Assembly: GCA_003279855.1 (NCBI GenBank)
Contig: QCGO01000004.1
Coordinates: 62,001-126,000, forward strand
DNA: 64,000 nucleotides
Origin: Prochlorococcus sp. AG-388-E21
Lineage (GTDB): Bacteria; Cyanobacteriota; Cyanobacteriia; PCC-6307; Cyanobiaceae
Direction of reading: 5' to 3'
A program made the translations under genes and the position numbers. Positions 23,627-43,546 of the stretch are shown in pieces. Positions within the stretch are counted from its first letter, which is position 1; every line of letters begins with the position of its first letter. The notes below the pieces were generated by a model. It was not told the DNA's origin. It ran no database searches and worked only from the letters and a program-made list of their open reading frames with translations.

Positions 23627-24421
23627 ATGACCAATATTGAACTCATTGATTCTCATTGTCATTTGATATTTGAAAATTTTGAAGAGGATCTTGAAGATGT
23701 TGTTTCAAGATGGCGTTCAATAGGAGTAAAAAAATTGCTCCATGCATGTTGTGAATTATCAGAAATTCCTAAATTGCAAAAAATATCTCGAAGATTTGAA
23801 GAATTGTATTACTCAGTTGGTTTACATCCTCTTGAAGCTAACAAATGGGAATATAATTCTAAATCTATAATGAAAAATGCAGCCCAAAGTGATTCAAGAG
23901 TTGTTGCTATTGGCGAATTAGGATTAGATTTTTATAAAAGTGATAATTCAAATAAACAAATAGATGCTCTAGTTCCACAAATGAATTTAGCTTGTGAACT
24001 TGACTTGCCCGTAATTATCCACTGTAGAGGAGCTGCAAATGAGATGATAAAAATATGTAACGATTTATCTAAACAAGGTATATGTCCTAAAGGAGTTCTG
24101 CATTGTTGGAGTGGCACTCCAGATGAGATGAAGCAATTTTTAGATCTAGGATTTTATATAAGTTTTAGTGGAATAGTTACATTCCCAAAAGCATACGAAA
24201 TTCATGAATGCGCAAGAATTATCCCAGGTGATAGATATTTAATAGAAACAGATGCTCCCTTTTTAGCCCCTGTCCCATATCGAGGGAAAAGAAATGAGCC
24301 AGCTTTTGTTGAAAGTGTAGCTAAGTCTATAGCCAGTTTAAGATCTTCAGACTTGAAAAATATTGCAGATGAGTCTTCTAGGAATGCTGAAGATTTGTTT
24401 AAATTTGACTTGATAAAGTAA
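23627..24421 (+). CDS. tatD: TatD family metal-dependent hydrolase
   Basis: LIDSHCHLIFENF, IGELGLDFY, VIIHCRGA, YLIETDAPFLAP. Confidence 0.94.
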   Translation: MTNIELIDSHCHLIFENFEEDLEDVVSRWRSIGVKKLLHACCELSEIPKLQKISRRFEELYYSVGLHPLEANKWEYNSKSIMKNAAQSDSRVVAIGELGLDFYKSDNSNKQIDALVPQMNLACELDLPVIIHCRGAANEMIKICNDLSKQGICPKGVLHCWSGTPDEMKQFLDLGFYISFSGIVTFPKAYEIHECARIIPGDRYLIETDAPFLAPVPYRGKRNEPAFVESVAKSIASLRSSDLKNIADESSRNAEDLFKFDLIK

Positions 24422-24659
24422 CACGTAACCTGTTAATATTAAAAATTACTGGAATTTTTTCTTAATTATTAGTAAACATCTGATTAAAGTATGGTTTTGT
24501 TACCTTTATCTCAGGTCATTTGAGCTAATAATAATCTAGATATTTGTTGAATTCAAGACTAAAATCTCGATTTCACTTTCAAATTCTTGATTATTTTTAA
24601 AAAAGTTAAGGCAAATTTATGGTAATTAGCAAATCTTACATAATGGCGGGTTTTCTTGG

Positions 24660-29896
<5,237 letters not shown>

Positions 29897-29911
29897 TCCT
29901 TAAAAAACTAA

Positions 29912-34030
<4,119 letters not shown>

Positions 34031-34075
34031 AAGCTATTATCATTTTCAGTTACTAGAATACTATTTTAATTTTAA

Positions 34076-34231
<156 letters not shown>

Positions 34232-34240
34232 TCAATTTAG

Positions 34241-35308
<1,068 letters not shown>

Positions 35309-35332
35309 TCATATTTAAAAACTTTTTATTAA

Positions 35333-35503
35333 ATTCAACTTAAACACGTTATTATTGGTTTAATTCTTTTTTTATTATTGGGATTTATTAGAACTAAGCT
35401 TTTACCTTTTGCAATTGTTAGTTTATTCGGCGTTGCTTTTTTTGCTGTTAGTGCAAGGATTTGGCTACCTGGAGATATGATGTCACCTGCTCCGATTAAT
35501 TAA
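35333..35503 (+). CDS. Putative small two-TM membrane protein; start uncertain (TTG 35378 or ATT 35333)
   Basis: Open frame (I)QLKHVIIGLILFLLLGFIRTKLLPFAIVSLFGVAFFAVSARIWLPGDMMSPAPIN; not in supplied track. Confidence 0.6.
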   Translation: MQLKHVIIGLILFLLLGFIRTKLLPFAIVSLFGVAFFAVSARIWLPGDMMSPAPIN

Positions 35504-35522
35504 TCTTTATTATTATTTGATA

Positions 35523-36293
35523 ATGACTAAAAGAAAGGATATACAAAATGAAAGTTTGGCAGAAATAGCAATAGATCCAGATGTTTTAGCTCAAGAATTA
35601 TCTGTAGAGCTTGAAATTGATCCTTTAGAACAGATTGATAAAGATGGTTTCTCAAGAGGAACTTTAGATAAAAATTTAGAATGCGATGAAGCCTTAAAAT
35701 TACTTAAGGGTGACAGAGAGCAAAGAATTCAAGGCTTAAGAATATTTTGCGAATATCGAGATAAAAGATCTTTCCCTCTTTTACTTCCTTTACTTGATCA
35801 ACCTTGCCCAGTAGAACGAATGAGTGCTGTATATGCATTAGGGCGGAATCCCTTCCCTAGCGCCGTAGAAAAATTAGTTAGTCTATTAGAAACTGACGAC
35901 AATGCATATGTAAGAAGAGCTACCGCTTGGAGTCTAGCTAATTATGATAATGAAATAGTTTTGAAGCCATTAATAAATTCATTAAAAAATGATGTGGCTT
36001 CAGTAAGATTATGGTCATCTAGTTCTCTAGCGGAAATTGGAAGTACTTCATCCTTTAACGCTCAATTAGCGGCTGAACAATTATTAATTAGCTTGAAAAT
36101 AGATAATGAGCCCGTGGTAAGAAGTAATTGTATATGGTCTTTATGTAGATTGTTTGAAAAATTAAATGAAAAATCGCAAGAAAGTTTTGTTGATGAATGT
36201 ACCAAAATTGCTCTTTTTGATAAAGAACCTTCAGTTATGGAAGAAGCCAAAACTGCTTTAGATTCAATGGGGATGAAAGGGTTTTATAAATAG
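35523..36293 (+). CDS. HEAT-repeat protein (IaiH / bilin-lyase-like family)
   Basis: Repeated HEAT units (PLLDQPCPVERMSAVYALGRN, LLETDDNAYVRRATAWSLANYDN); ATG at 35523 preferred over TTG 35517. Confidence 0.8.
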   Translation: MTKRKDIQNESLAEIAIDPDVLAQELSVELEIDPLEQIDKDGFSRGTLDKNLECDEALKLLKGDREQRIQGLRIFCEYRDKRSFPLLLPLLDQPCPVERMSAVYALGRNPFPSAVEKLVSLLETDDNAYVRRATAWSLANYDNEIVLKPLINSLKNDVASVRLWSSSSLAEIGSTSSFNAQLAAEQLLISLKIDNEPVVRSNCIWSLCRLFEKLNEKSQESFVDECTKIALFDKEPSVMEEAKTALDSMGMKGFYK

Positions 36294-36411
36294 AGTTTTA
36301 TATTTATTAAGTAATCAATATAAAAAAATATATTTTAATTAACTTGTACCAACTGAAACAATTATTTTTCGTTATCTTATATAAAGTAATAGTACTTAGT
36401 ACTTGATTTTA

Positions 36412-36627
36412 ATGCCCCAGAGAACATTAAGATTCAAAATTCATCAAGATGGAAGAGTTGAAGAAACTGTTGAAGGATTCAACGGTAATGCATGTAATAA
36501 TGCAACAAAAAATATTGAAGATGCTCTTGGCGAAGTAAAAGTCAAGAATAAAACTTCAGAGGCGTTTATCTCTAACCAAAGCGAAAAATCAAATCAAATT
36601 AACAACGAATCTAATGTCACATTTTAG
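36412..36627 (+). CDS. DUF2997 family protein
   Basis: MPQRTLRFKIHQDGRVEETVEGFNGNAC; ATG at 36412 preferred. Confidence 0.8.
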   Translation: MPQRTLRFKIHQDGRVEETVEGFNGNACNNATKNIEDALGEVKVKNKTSEAFISNQSEKSNQINNESNVTF

Positions 36628-37006
36628 TACTATTAAGACTCAACTAAAGGAAGTAAAACCCCTGATTAAAGCTTTAGATCAACTAGGTTACGTAGTAAAT
36701 CACGAAACAAAGTTTGTCAAAGGCTACAGAGGACAATTTACAGCGGTTGATATAAGCATGGATTTGCCTAGCCAAACTAAAGTTGGATTCAAATGGGATA
36801 ATAACTCTAACTCATATGAATTAGTTACTGATCTCGACCTTTGGAAGTTTGATTTACCGGTCGAAAGGTTTATTTCAAAAGTTACTCAAATGTATGCATA
36901 CCATACAATTATTTCTAAAACAGAAGAGGATGGATACCAAATAGTTGAGCAAAAAAATAAAAATGATGGATCTATTGAATTGGTTCTTACTAAGTGGGAA
37001 AGTTAA
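36614..37006 (+). CDS. ycf35: DUF1257 (Ycf35-like) protein
   Basis: MSHFSTIKTQLKEVKPLIKALDQLGYVVN. Confidence 0.85.
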   Translation: MSHFSTIKTQLKEVKPLIKALDQLGYVVNHETKFVKGYRGQFTAVDISMDLPSQTKVGFKWDNNSNSYELVTDLDLWKFDLPVERFISKVTQMYAYHTIISKTEEDGYQIVEQKNKNDGSIELVLTKWES

Positions 37007-37009
37007 TAA

Positions 37010-37375
37010 TTGGATACTAATTCCTTTAGTACAAATTATATTAATGATGAAACTAAAGAAATAACAGGTTATGAACCCACTCTGGGAGGAGAATTAATTG
37101 AAAAAGCTGTTTGGGTTGATGAAAGTAGATGTATAGGTTGTAGATATTGCGCTCATGTAGCAACTAATACTTTTATAGTTGATGATGATTATGGACGGAG
37201 TAGAGCAATAAGACAAGATGGAGATAATCTTGAAACGGTGCAAGAAGCTATTGATACTTGTCCTGTTGATTGTATTCATTGGGTTGATTTTGAAAACTTA
37301 GAAGATTTAGAAAGTAGTCTTGATAGGGATATGTTTCAATCTCTGGGAAAACTACCAAGAATGAATAAGCATTAA
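37010..37375 (+). CDS. 4Fe-4S ferredoxin (TTG start)
   Basis: CIGCRYCAHVATNTF ... CPVDCIHWV. Confidence 0.88.
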   Translation: MDTNSFSTNYINDETKEITGYEPTLGGELIEKAVWVDESRCIGCRYCAHVATNTFIVDDDYGRSRAIRQDGDNLETVQEAIDTCPVDCIHWVDFENLEDLESSLDRDMFQSLGKLPRMNKH

Positions 37376-37381
37376 TTTCTA

Positions 37382-38581
37382 ATGGAGATGCCTTGTCGTA
37401 GATTTGGTAGAACCAATCTAAACATGCCTGTTTTGTCCTTAGGAGGCATGAGATTCCAAAAAAGTTGGGATGAATTAAAATTTTCAGAGATTTCACGAAA
37501 AGAACAGAATAAAGTTGAAAATATATTGAATCTTGCAAATAAATTTGGCTTTAATCACATAGAGACAGCTAAGTATTATGGGACTTCAGAAATACAGTTA
37601 GGTATGGGTTTCAAGAGTATTAAAAAAATACCAAAAATCATTCAAACAAAAATCCCTCCTAATCGTGATCCTAAATTATTCGAAGCAGAACTTTTGAAAA
37701 GCTTTGAAAAATTGAAAGTAAAGAAAATTGATTTATTAGCAATTCATGGCATCAATACACCTGAGCATCTTCATCAATCTGTAAAAGATGGAGGCTGTAT
37801 TGATATTTTAAAAAAATTCCAAAAAGAAAATTTAATTGGATATATAGGATTTTCGACTCATGGAGAATCATCTCTTATAGAAAAAGCGATCTCTACAAAT
37901 TTCTTTGATTATATTAATTTGCACTGGTATTTCATCAATCAAACGAATTCCAAGTTAATTGAGTTAGCTCATAAATATGATCTTGGAGTTTTTATCATAA
38001 GTCCTACTGATAAAGGTGGACATCTTCACACTCCATCAACAAAAATTTTGGAACTTTGTAGCCCTTTACACCCAATAGTATTTAACGATCTTTTTTGCTT
38101 AAGGAACAAAAATGTTCATACAATTAGTGTCGGGATAGCGAAAGAGCAAGACTTTAATTTACATTTAGAAGCAGTTTCATTATTGTCAGAATCTGATCAT
38201 TATATTCCTAAAATACTAAATAGGTTACAAGAGGAATCAATAAATTCATTAGGTATAGAGTGGTATAAAAGTTGGGATAAAAATTTACCAAATTGGGAAA
38301 ATACACCAGGAGGAATAAATATTCCGGTTCTTCTCTGGCTCGCGAATTTAATAGATTCCTTTGATTTAGAAGAATTTGCAAAATCTAGATACCAATTACT
38401 TGGTAATGGGAGTCATTGGTTTCCAGGCAATAACGCAAATTTGTTAGATGTTGATGTATGCGAAAGTCAATTATTAAAAGTTTTAGAAAGGCATATAAAA
38501 CCCAAAAAGGTTATAAAGAAATTAAGAGTCCTAAAAGACAAGTTTGGGGACAAATCATTATCAAGATTATCAAAGAATTAA
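37382..38581 (+). CDS. Aldo/keto reductase with degenerate C-terminal ferredoxin-like region
   Basis: RRFGRTNLNMPVLSLGGMRFQ, HIETAKYYGTSE; C-terminus lacks Cys clusters. Confidence 0.85.
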   Translation: MEMPCRRFGRTNLNMPVLSLGGMRFQKSWDELKFSEISRKEQNKVENILNLANKFGFNHIETAKYYGTSEIQLGMGFKSIKKIPKIIQTKIPPNRDPKLFEAELLKSFEKLKVKKIDLLAIHGINTPEHLHQSVKDGGCIDILKKFQKENLIGYIGFSTHGESSLIEKAISTNFFDYINLHWYFINQTNSKLIELAHKYDLGVFIISPTDKGGHLHTPSTKILELCSPLHPIVFNDLFCLRNKNVHTISVGIAKEQDFNLHLEAVSLLSESDHYIPKILNRLQEESINSLGIEWYKSWDKNLPNWENTPGGINIPVLLWLANLIDSFDLEEFAKSRYQLLGNGSHWFPGNNANLLDVDVCESQLLKVLERHIKPKKVIKKLRVLKDKFGDKSLSRLSKN

Positions 38582-39297
38582 CCTTTGATTGGATATTTTT
38601 CAGCCTTGCCAATACTTCTAGGATAAATATCAGGGCAAGATGCTTTTGGCTCAATAAAAATAGCATTACGTATCCCTTTTTCTCTGGGAAGAAAATTACT
38701 TTTAATTTCGAAGATTTGTCCTTCTAATACGTTTAATGTATTTTCTAAATTTTTATTATCTTCATTGGTCCACTTCCCACAATATAAAATACCTAATCCG
38801 TTTGATTTCAACATAGGTAATATATATTCAGAAACTGTTGAAGGATTACTAACTGCTCTTGCTGTCGCAATATTAAAGCCATTTTTAAATGAAGATTGAC
38901 GGCCAATGTTTTCAATACGATCATTAATTACAAATATATCGTTTTTGAATTTAATACTTTTGATAATTTCTTTTAGTGAATCTGTTTTTTTTTTAGAGGA
39001 ATCCACTAGATATATTTCTGAATTAGGATGTGTTATCGCATAGGCAAATCCTGGGAAACCACAACCTGATCCAATATCAATAAATTTTTTATTATCAAAA
39101 TTTTTAGTAGTATTTTCTTTAAATGTCCAAAGGCTGTCATAGACTTGTGATATCCAGTAATCATCTCCTTCAATTAATCTAGTTAAGTTGGTTTTATAAT
39201 TTAATTCTTGGATTTTTATCTGTAATTCTCTAAACATTATTATTTCCTCTTCAGTTAATAAATTGAGAAGTTCATTAGGGATATTTTCTTTTGTCAT
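38578..39297 (-). CDS. rsmG: 16S rRNA m7G527 methyltransferase
   Basis: FIDIGSGCGFPGFAYAITHPN, ARAVSNPSTVSEYILPMLKSNG. Confidence 0.94.
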   Translation of the reverse strand: MTKENIPNELLNLLTEEEIIMFRELQIKIQELNYKTNLTRLIEGDDYWISQVYDSLWTFKENTTKNFDNKKFIDIGSGCGFPGFAYAITHPNSEIYLVDSSKKKTDSLKEIIKSIKFKNDIFVINDRIENIGRQSSFKNGFNIATARAVSNPSTVSEYILPMLKSNGLGILYCGKWTNEDNKNLENTLNVLEGQIFEIKSNFLPREKGIRNAIFIEPKASCPDIYPRSIGKAEKYPIKG

Positions 39298-39387
39298 TGA
39301 GTTTTAAGTACTTTCTTATTCTTGATAATTAAAATATTCAATTTTATCAAAAATGACTAGAATATTTTTAATGATAATTAAATTTCT

Positions 39388-39834
39388 TTGAAAGGCGATA
39401 TAACTTATTATAAGATTTTAGGCGTTAATGAAAATGCCTCAAATAACGAATTAAGAAAAGCTTTTTGTAAACTCTCGATAGAATTACATCCTGATACGAC
39501 TTCCTTAGAATTAGAAGATGCAAAAAATAAATTTCAAAAAGTATTAGAGGCCTATGAAAATTTAAATAATTCTAATTTGAGGAAAATTTATGATGAAAAA
39601 TTAAAAGTAAATTCAAAAAAACTAAATAAAACAACTTTAAATGTTTTGAACCCTTTACTAATGGATGCTAATAATCAGCAGTTAGTAGGTAATAGGAGAC
39701 CATTTTCAAATGGAGAAATGTTCTCATTATTTTTGTTGATTATTATTATTTTGATAAGTTTATTTTTAGCTATCTTGATCGCTTCCTTTGCTGGCAAAGA
39801 AATACAGTCAATTCCAACTTGGCTTTTGAGATAA
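39388..39834 (+). CDS. DnaJ-domain protein with C-terminal TM helix
   Basis: J domain with HPD (ELHPDTTS), YKILGVNENASNNELRKAF; TTG start. Confidence 0.87.
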   Translation: MKGDITYYKILGVNENASNNELRKAFCKLSIELHPDTTSLELEDAKNKFQKVLEAYENLNNSNLRKIYDEKLKVNSKKLNKTTLNVLNPLLMDANNQQLVGNRRPFSNGEMFSLFLLIIIILISLFLAILIASFAGKEIQSIPTWLLR

Positions 39835-39851
39835 TAATTTAAAGAAATTCT

Positions 39852-40109
39852 GTGATCCCATCTGACACCCCAATTAATCAACATTCACTTCAATCATTAG
39901 AATTATGGTTAAAAGATTTAGGTGCAACTAAAGATATTGATAATCCGTCTAAATGGTATTTGTTACTTTCTAATTGGAATGCAACTATTATTTTTGAACA
40001 AGAAGATTTAAGTGTTGTTTGGGAGAGTGGAGGTAAATTAACTAAAAGACTATTTTCTTATTGTATTAATAGAGAAGATGTAGAAAATGCTATTTTACAG
40101 GGGCCTTAA
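39852..40109 (+). CDS. DUF3143 family protein (GTG start)
   Basis: SDTPINQHSLQSLELWLKDLGA ... W.LLLSNWNATI. Confidence 0.75.
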   Translation: MIPSDTPINQHSLQSLELWLKDLGATKDIDNPSKWYLLLSNWNATIIFEQEDLSVVWESGGKLTKRLFSYCINREDVENAILQGP

Positions 40110-40117
40110 TTTTGTTT

Positions 40118-41419
40118 TTAAAGATCGCTTAAAATTTCAAAAATAATTCTATAACTTTTTTCTAACTGTTTGTCTGTAATACAAAGAGGGGGTAATAGAT
40201 AGATAACATTACCAAGTGGCCTAATAAATAAACCTTTTTTAATTGATAATGCTTTTATCCTTTTGCCAACATTGTTTAGATAACCTTCATTTTTACCTAT
40301 TTCAATATCAAATGCGGCGATAGTTCCTGTGACTCTTATGTTTTTTACAAATGGTAATTTTTCAATTTTCTCTAGATGGGAGAGGTGCTTTTTCTCAAAA
40401 GAAAGATACTTTATTGGATCTTTTTCTAATAAGTCAAGGCTCGCATTAGCTGCAGCACACCCTAAAGGGTTTGCAGTGAAGCTATGACCATGCCAAAAAG
40501 TTTTTTTAGGAGAATCGCTTATAAAAGATTGGAAAATTGTCTCTTTAGCTAATGTGATTCCCATAGGTAGGAATCCTCCCGTTAAACCCTTCGAAATAGA
40601 AATTAGATCAGGAATTATATTTGCCTTTTGAAATGCAAAGAGACTTCCACATCGCCCAAATCCAGTTAATACTTCATCAGCTATTAATAAAGAATTATTA
40701 TTTTTTACTACTTCTGAAACTTGTCTGATAAATTCAGGCCTAACCATATTCATTCCTCCCGCACCCTGTACTAATGGTTCAAGAATGACAGCTACAGTTG
40801 GTTTTTTAAGAAGTTTAGTTAATATTTGAATCGCGTTATTCTCTTTTATTTCAACCTCTTCATCATTTATCCAAGTTGAAGGCCATGGGGCCCTTTTAAC
40901 AGGGAACATTAGATTATCAAAATTCTCATTGAAAATATTTCGTTCCCCTAAAGCCATTGCTCCAAATGTATCACCATGATAGGCACCATCAAATGCAATT
41001 ATTTGGTTTCTTGTTTCACCTTGATTTTGCCAAGATTGATAGGCAATTTTTAAAGCTACTTCTACAGCGGTAGATCCATTATCTGAAAAAAATAGTCTTT
41101 CTAATTTTGTTAGGCCACTGAGTCTCTCTGATAATATTTGAGCCTGTGGATGTAAGAAGTCGGCGAATATAACTTGCTCTAGAGTCTTCGCTTGATGATA
41201 AATAGCATCTGCTATGTAATCGTTACTATGACCATGTAGAGTAACCCACCAACTACTTATTCCATCAATGAGTTCTTGTTTTGGATTTTTAGTATAAATT
41301 AAAGCATTTTTTCCATGAGTAACTTCTAATTGAGGCTTGCTATTTATAATCTGCGTAAAAGGCGGCCATATATTAGGATGCCAATCTTGATTAGGATTTT
41401 TTAAAACTGGAGATTTCAT
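40118..41419 (-). CDS. bioA: Adenosylmethionine-8-amino-7-oxononanoate aminotransferase
   Basis: IWPPFTQ, GISSWWVTLHGH, FFSDNGSTAVEVALK, GFGRCGSLFAFQ. Confidence 0.95.
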   Translation of the reverse strand: MKSPVLKNPNQDWHPNIWPPFTQIINSKPQLEVTHGKNALIYTKNPKQELIDGISSWWVTLHGHSNDYIADAIYHQAKTLEQVIFADFLHPQAQILSERLSGLTKLERLFFSDNGSTAVEVALKIAYQSWQNQGETRNQIIAFDGAYHGDTFGAMALGERNIFNENFDNLMFPVKRAPWPSTWINDEEVEIKENNAIQILTKLLKKPTVAVILEPLVQGAGGMNMVRPEFIRQVSEVVKNNNSLLIADEVLTGFGRCGSLFAFQKANIIPDLISISKGLTGGFLPMGITLAKETIFQSFISDSPKKTFWHGHSFTANPLGCAAANASLDLLEKDPIKYLSFEKKHLSHLEKIEKLPFVKNIRVTGTIAAFDIEIGKNEGYLNNVGKRIKALSIKKGLFIRPLGNVIYLLPPLCITDKQLEKSYRIIFEILSDL

Positions 41420-41422
41420 TTA

Positions 41423-42085
41423 TTATTTTTTTTGATTTAATAAGGTGATCAATTTATTTTTAATATTGAGCTCTTCCCAAAGTATATCTAAATTATTAGA
41501 GTCAATTTTCTGGATATATGGAAATTCAGCAATAATAGGAAGACTACTAAATTCAGTTAATGTTTTTGGATTATCTAAGTGTTTTTTTCCGTTTATAACT
41601 AGACCTAGAATTTTAATATTTCTTTTTCTTAATGCCTCAATACTAAGAAGAGTGTGATTAAGAGTCCCCAGGCCGCTCTTGCATACAAGTATTACAGGGA
41701 TATCCCATTTCTTGATTTGATCTATTTGCAAATAATTTCTTGTAATTGGGACCATTAAGCCCCCCGCTGTTTCTAAAATTAATGACCCATCGATATTTGG
41801 TAAATTTAATAGTTGAAAGTTTATAACTTTTTGATCTATTTCTGACGCCCAATGAGGAGAAACAGGTTCTTTAAAGATATAAGCTTCACTGATTATTTTC
41901 GCTTTGTTCACTTCTGCAAGTCGTGCAACAGCTTGACTATCAGTCTCTGACTCAATGCCACTTTGAATAGGCTTCCAGTAAAAAGAATTTAATCCTCTTA
42001 CAAAAAAAGAACTAATTAATGTCTTTCCGATATCAGTATCTGTCCCACAAATAACAAATTGGAATTTATTCTTTATAGCGCTCAT
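41423..42085 (-). CDS. bioD: Dethiobiotin synthetase
   Basis: VICGTDTDIGKTLISSFFVRGL, YWKPIQSG, LETAGGLMVPI. Confidence 0.94.
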   Translation of the reverse strand: MSAIKNKFQFVICGTDTDIGKTLISSFFVRGLNSFYWKPIQSGIESETDSQAVARLAEVNKAKIISEAYIFKEPVSPHWASEIDQKVINFQLLNLPNIDGSLILETAGGLMVPITRNYLQIDQIKKWDIPVILVCKSGLGTLNHTLLSIEALRKRNIKILGLVINGKKHLDNPKTLTEFSSLPIIAEFPYIQKIDSNNLDILWEELNIKNKLITLLNQKK

Positions 42086-42840
42086 GATTTTTTTAATATT
42101 TCAATATTTATTTCCCATGTAAGGTTAACTGAATTAGTTGCTGTCTTAGGCCAAAACTTTTGTATTGCTTTTAATTCACATACTTTATTACGTTTACACT
42201 TGGTTGATTGAGCTCCCACGTTTACTATGCTTCTGAAAAGTTTATAAACATCTGGAAAGTTTTCTATATATAAGTATTTATTTGAGAAGAATATTTCGTC
42301 AGAGTTGAAACTTTTGACTATATTTTTTGAAACAGGGAAAGTTAGGCCACTATATTCAATATTAGTTTCTAAGCAAGTTTGCTTCCATTCCGGGAATGAA
42401 TTTATTGTGGGATATGAAAATATTAAATAACCACCAGATCTTAATTTGTTAAACCAATCTCTTATTATTTTTTCGGGATTGTCTAACCAGTGTATACAAA
42501 AGTTAGATGTCATTAGAGGACAGTTTCTAATTGATGGAGGTAAACCATTATTTAAATCCCATAAAATCTTTTTACTAGAGTCCTTATTTTGAAGAAGCAT
42601 TTTTTTGCTGAAATCAATTCTGCTAATATTTTTTGTAGAAAATTCTTTTTCTATTTCATCAGCTAATAAGCCAGTTCCTGAACCAAGATCTATCCATTCA
42701 CCTTTTTGAATATTTAGATCTTTTAAGAAATAAACAATCTTATCAGCAAAATGCTTTTGAATGTTTGAATAACTTAAATAATTTGCTGAAGCATTATTAA
42801 AGTTATTTTTAACTGTTTCATTCCAGATTTTATTTTTCAT
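42082..42840 (-). CDS. bioC: Malonyl-ACP O-methyltransferase (BioC-like)
   Basis: WIDLGSGTGLLADEI, SNFCIHWLDNPEKIIRDWF; within bio operon. Confidence 0.85.
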   Translation of the reverse strand: MKNKIWNETVKNNFNNASANYLSYSNIQKHFADKIVYFLKDLNIQKGEWIDLGSGTGLLADEIEKEFSTKNISRIDFSKKMLLQNKDSSKKILWDLNNGLPPSIRNCPLMTSNFCIHWLDNPEKIIRDWFNKLRSGGYLIFSYPTINSFPEWKQTCLETNIEYSGLTFPVSKNIVKSFNSDEIFFSNKYLYIENFPDVYKLFRSIVNVGAQSTKCKRNKVCELKAIQKFWPKTATNSVNLTWEINIEILKKS

Positions 42841-43546
42841 ATTTATTATCCAGATTTCTTTTGATGATTTGGTAAAAATTTAAATTAGTTAGACAATGCC
42901 CTTGATTATCTAATTCAATTAAAGTTGGCTTTTTAGTTAATGTTTTTTTTAATAATTCAATAAAGTCATCACTTGAATCTCGGTCAAGAATTAAATCGTT
43001 TTTAGAATTTATAATGATGACATTGCAATTTTTCTCAAAAGACTTTAAAGAATCTTTATCTGTATAAAGTTTTTTAAGGTCACTTAATAGAAGGTTATTA
43101 TTTAAATTCTCTAAGTTTTTATAAAACATAGTTTGGAAATTAATGCTCATAATATTGGGCAAAAAAGATCTACGTATAAATTCTTTTAACATAACCTCTG
43201 CTTCAAATAACATTATTTTTTTTTCCATTCTCTTAAGAGATCTGTAAATTAAATTTCTTTTTTTGCTTGAAGGAAGAAAGTTATTAAATGAATTAATAAA
43301 GACAACATGGGATGCTTCATTTAAAAGATTTTCTTGAATTAAATGGAAACCTAAAGAGTGACATAAAATCATCTTGATTTGATCTTTCAAATTGTTTTGT
43401 ATCCATTTTGCTTGATTGATATTTTTTGAAAAATATCCTCTTTCATTATCTTGCCAATGCCATCCATTTCTTTGAAATTCAATTTTATAATTATCCCAGA
43501 AACTTTGATCTAACCCCCAACCATGCTGAGTAATAACTTGTTTCAT
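42830..43546 (-). CDS. bioK: Alpha/beta-hydrolase, probable pimeloyl-ACP methyl ester esterase (BioK type)
   Basis: ITQHGWGLDQSFWDNY, CHSLGFHL nucleophile elbow, DNQGHCL; between bioF and bioC. Confidence 0.75.
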   Translation of the reverse strand: MKQVITQHGWGLDQSFWDNYKIEFQRNGWHWQDNERGYFSKNINQAKWIQNNLKDQIKMILCHSLGFHLIQENLLNEASHVVFINSFNNFLPSSKKRNLIYRSLKRMEKKIMLFEAEVMLKEFIRRSFLPNIMSINFQTMFYKNLENLNNNLLLSDLKKLYTDKDSLKSFEKNCNVIIINSKNDLILDRDSSDDFIELLKKTLTKKPTLIELDNQGHCLTNLNFYQIIKRNLDNKYEK

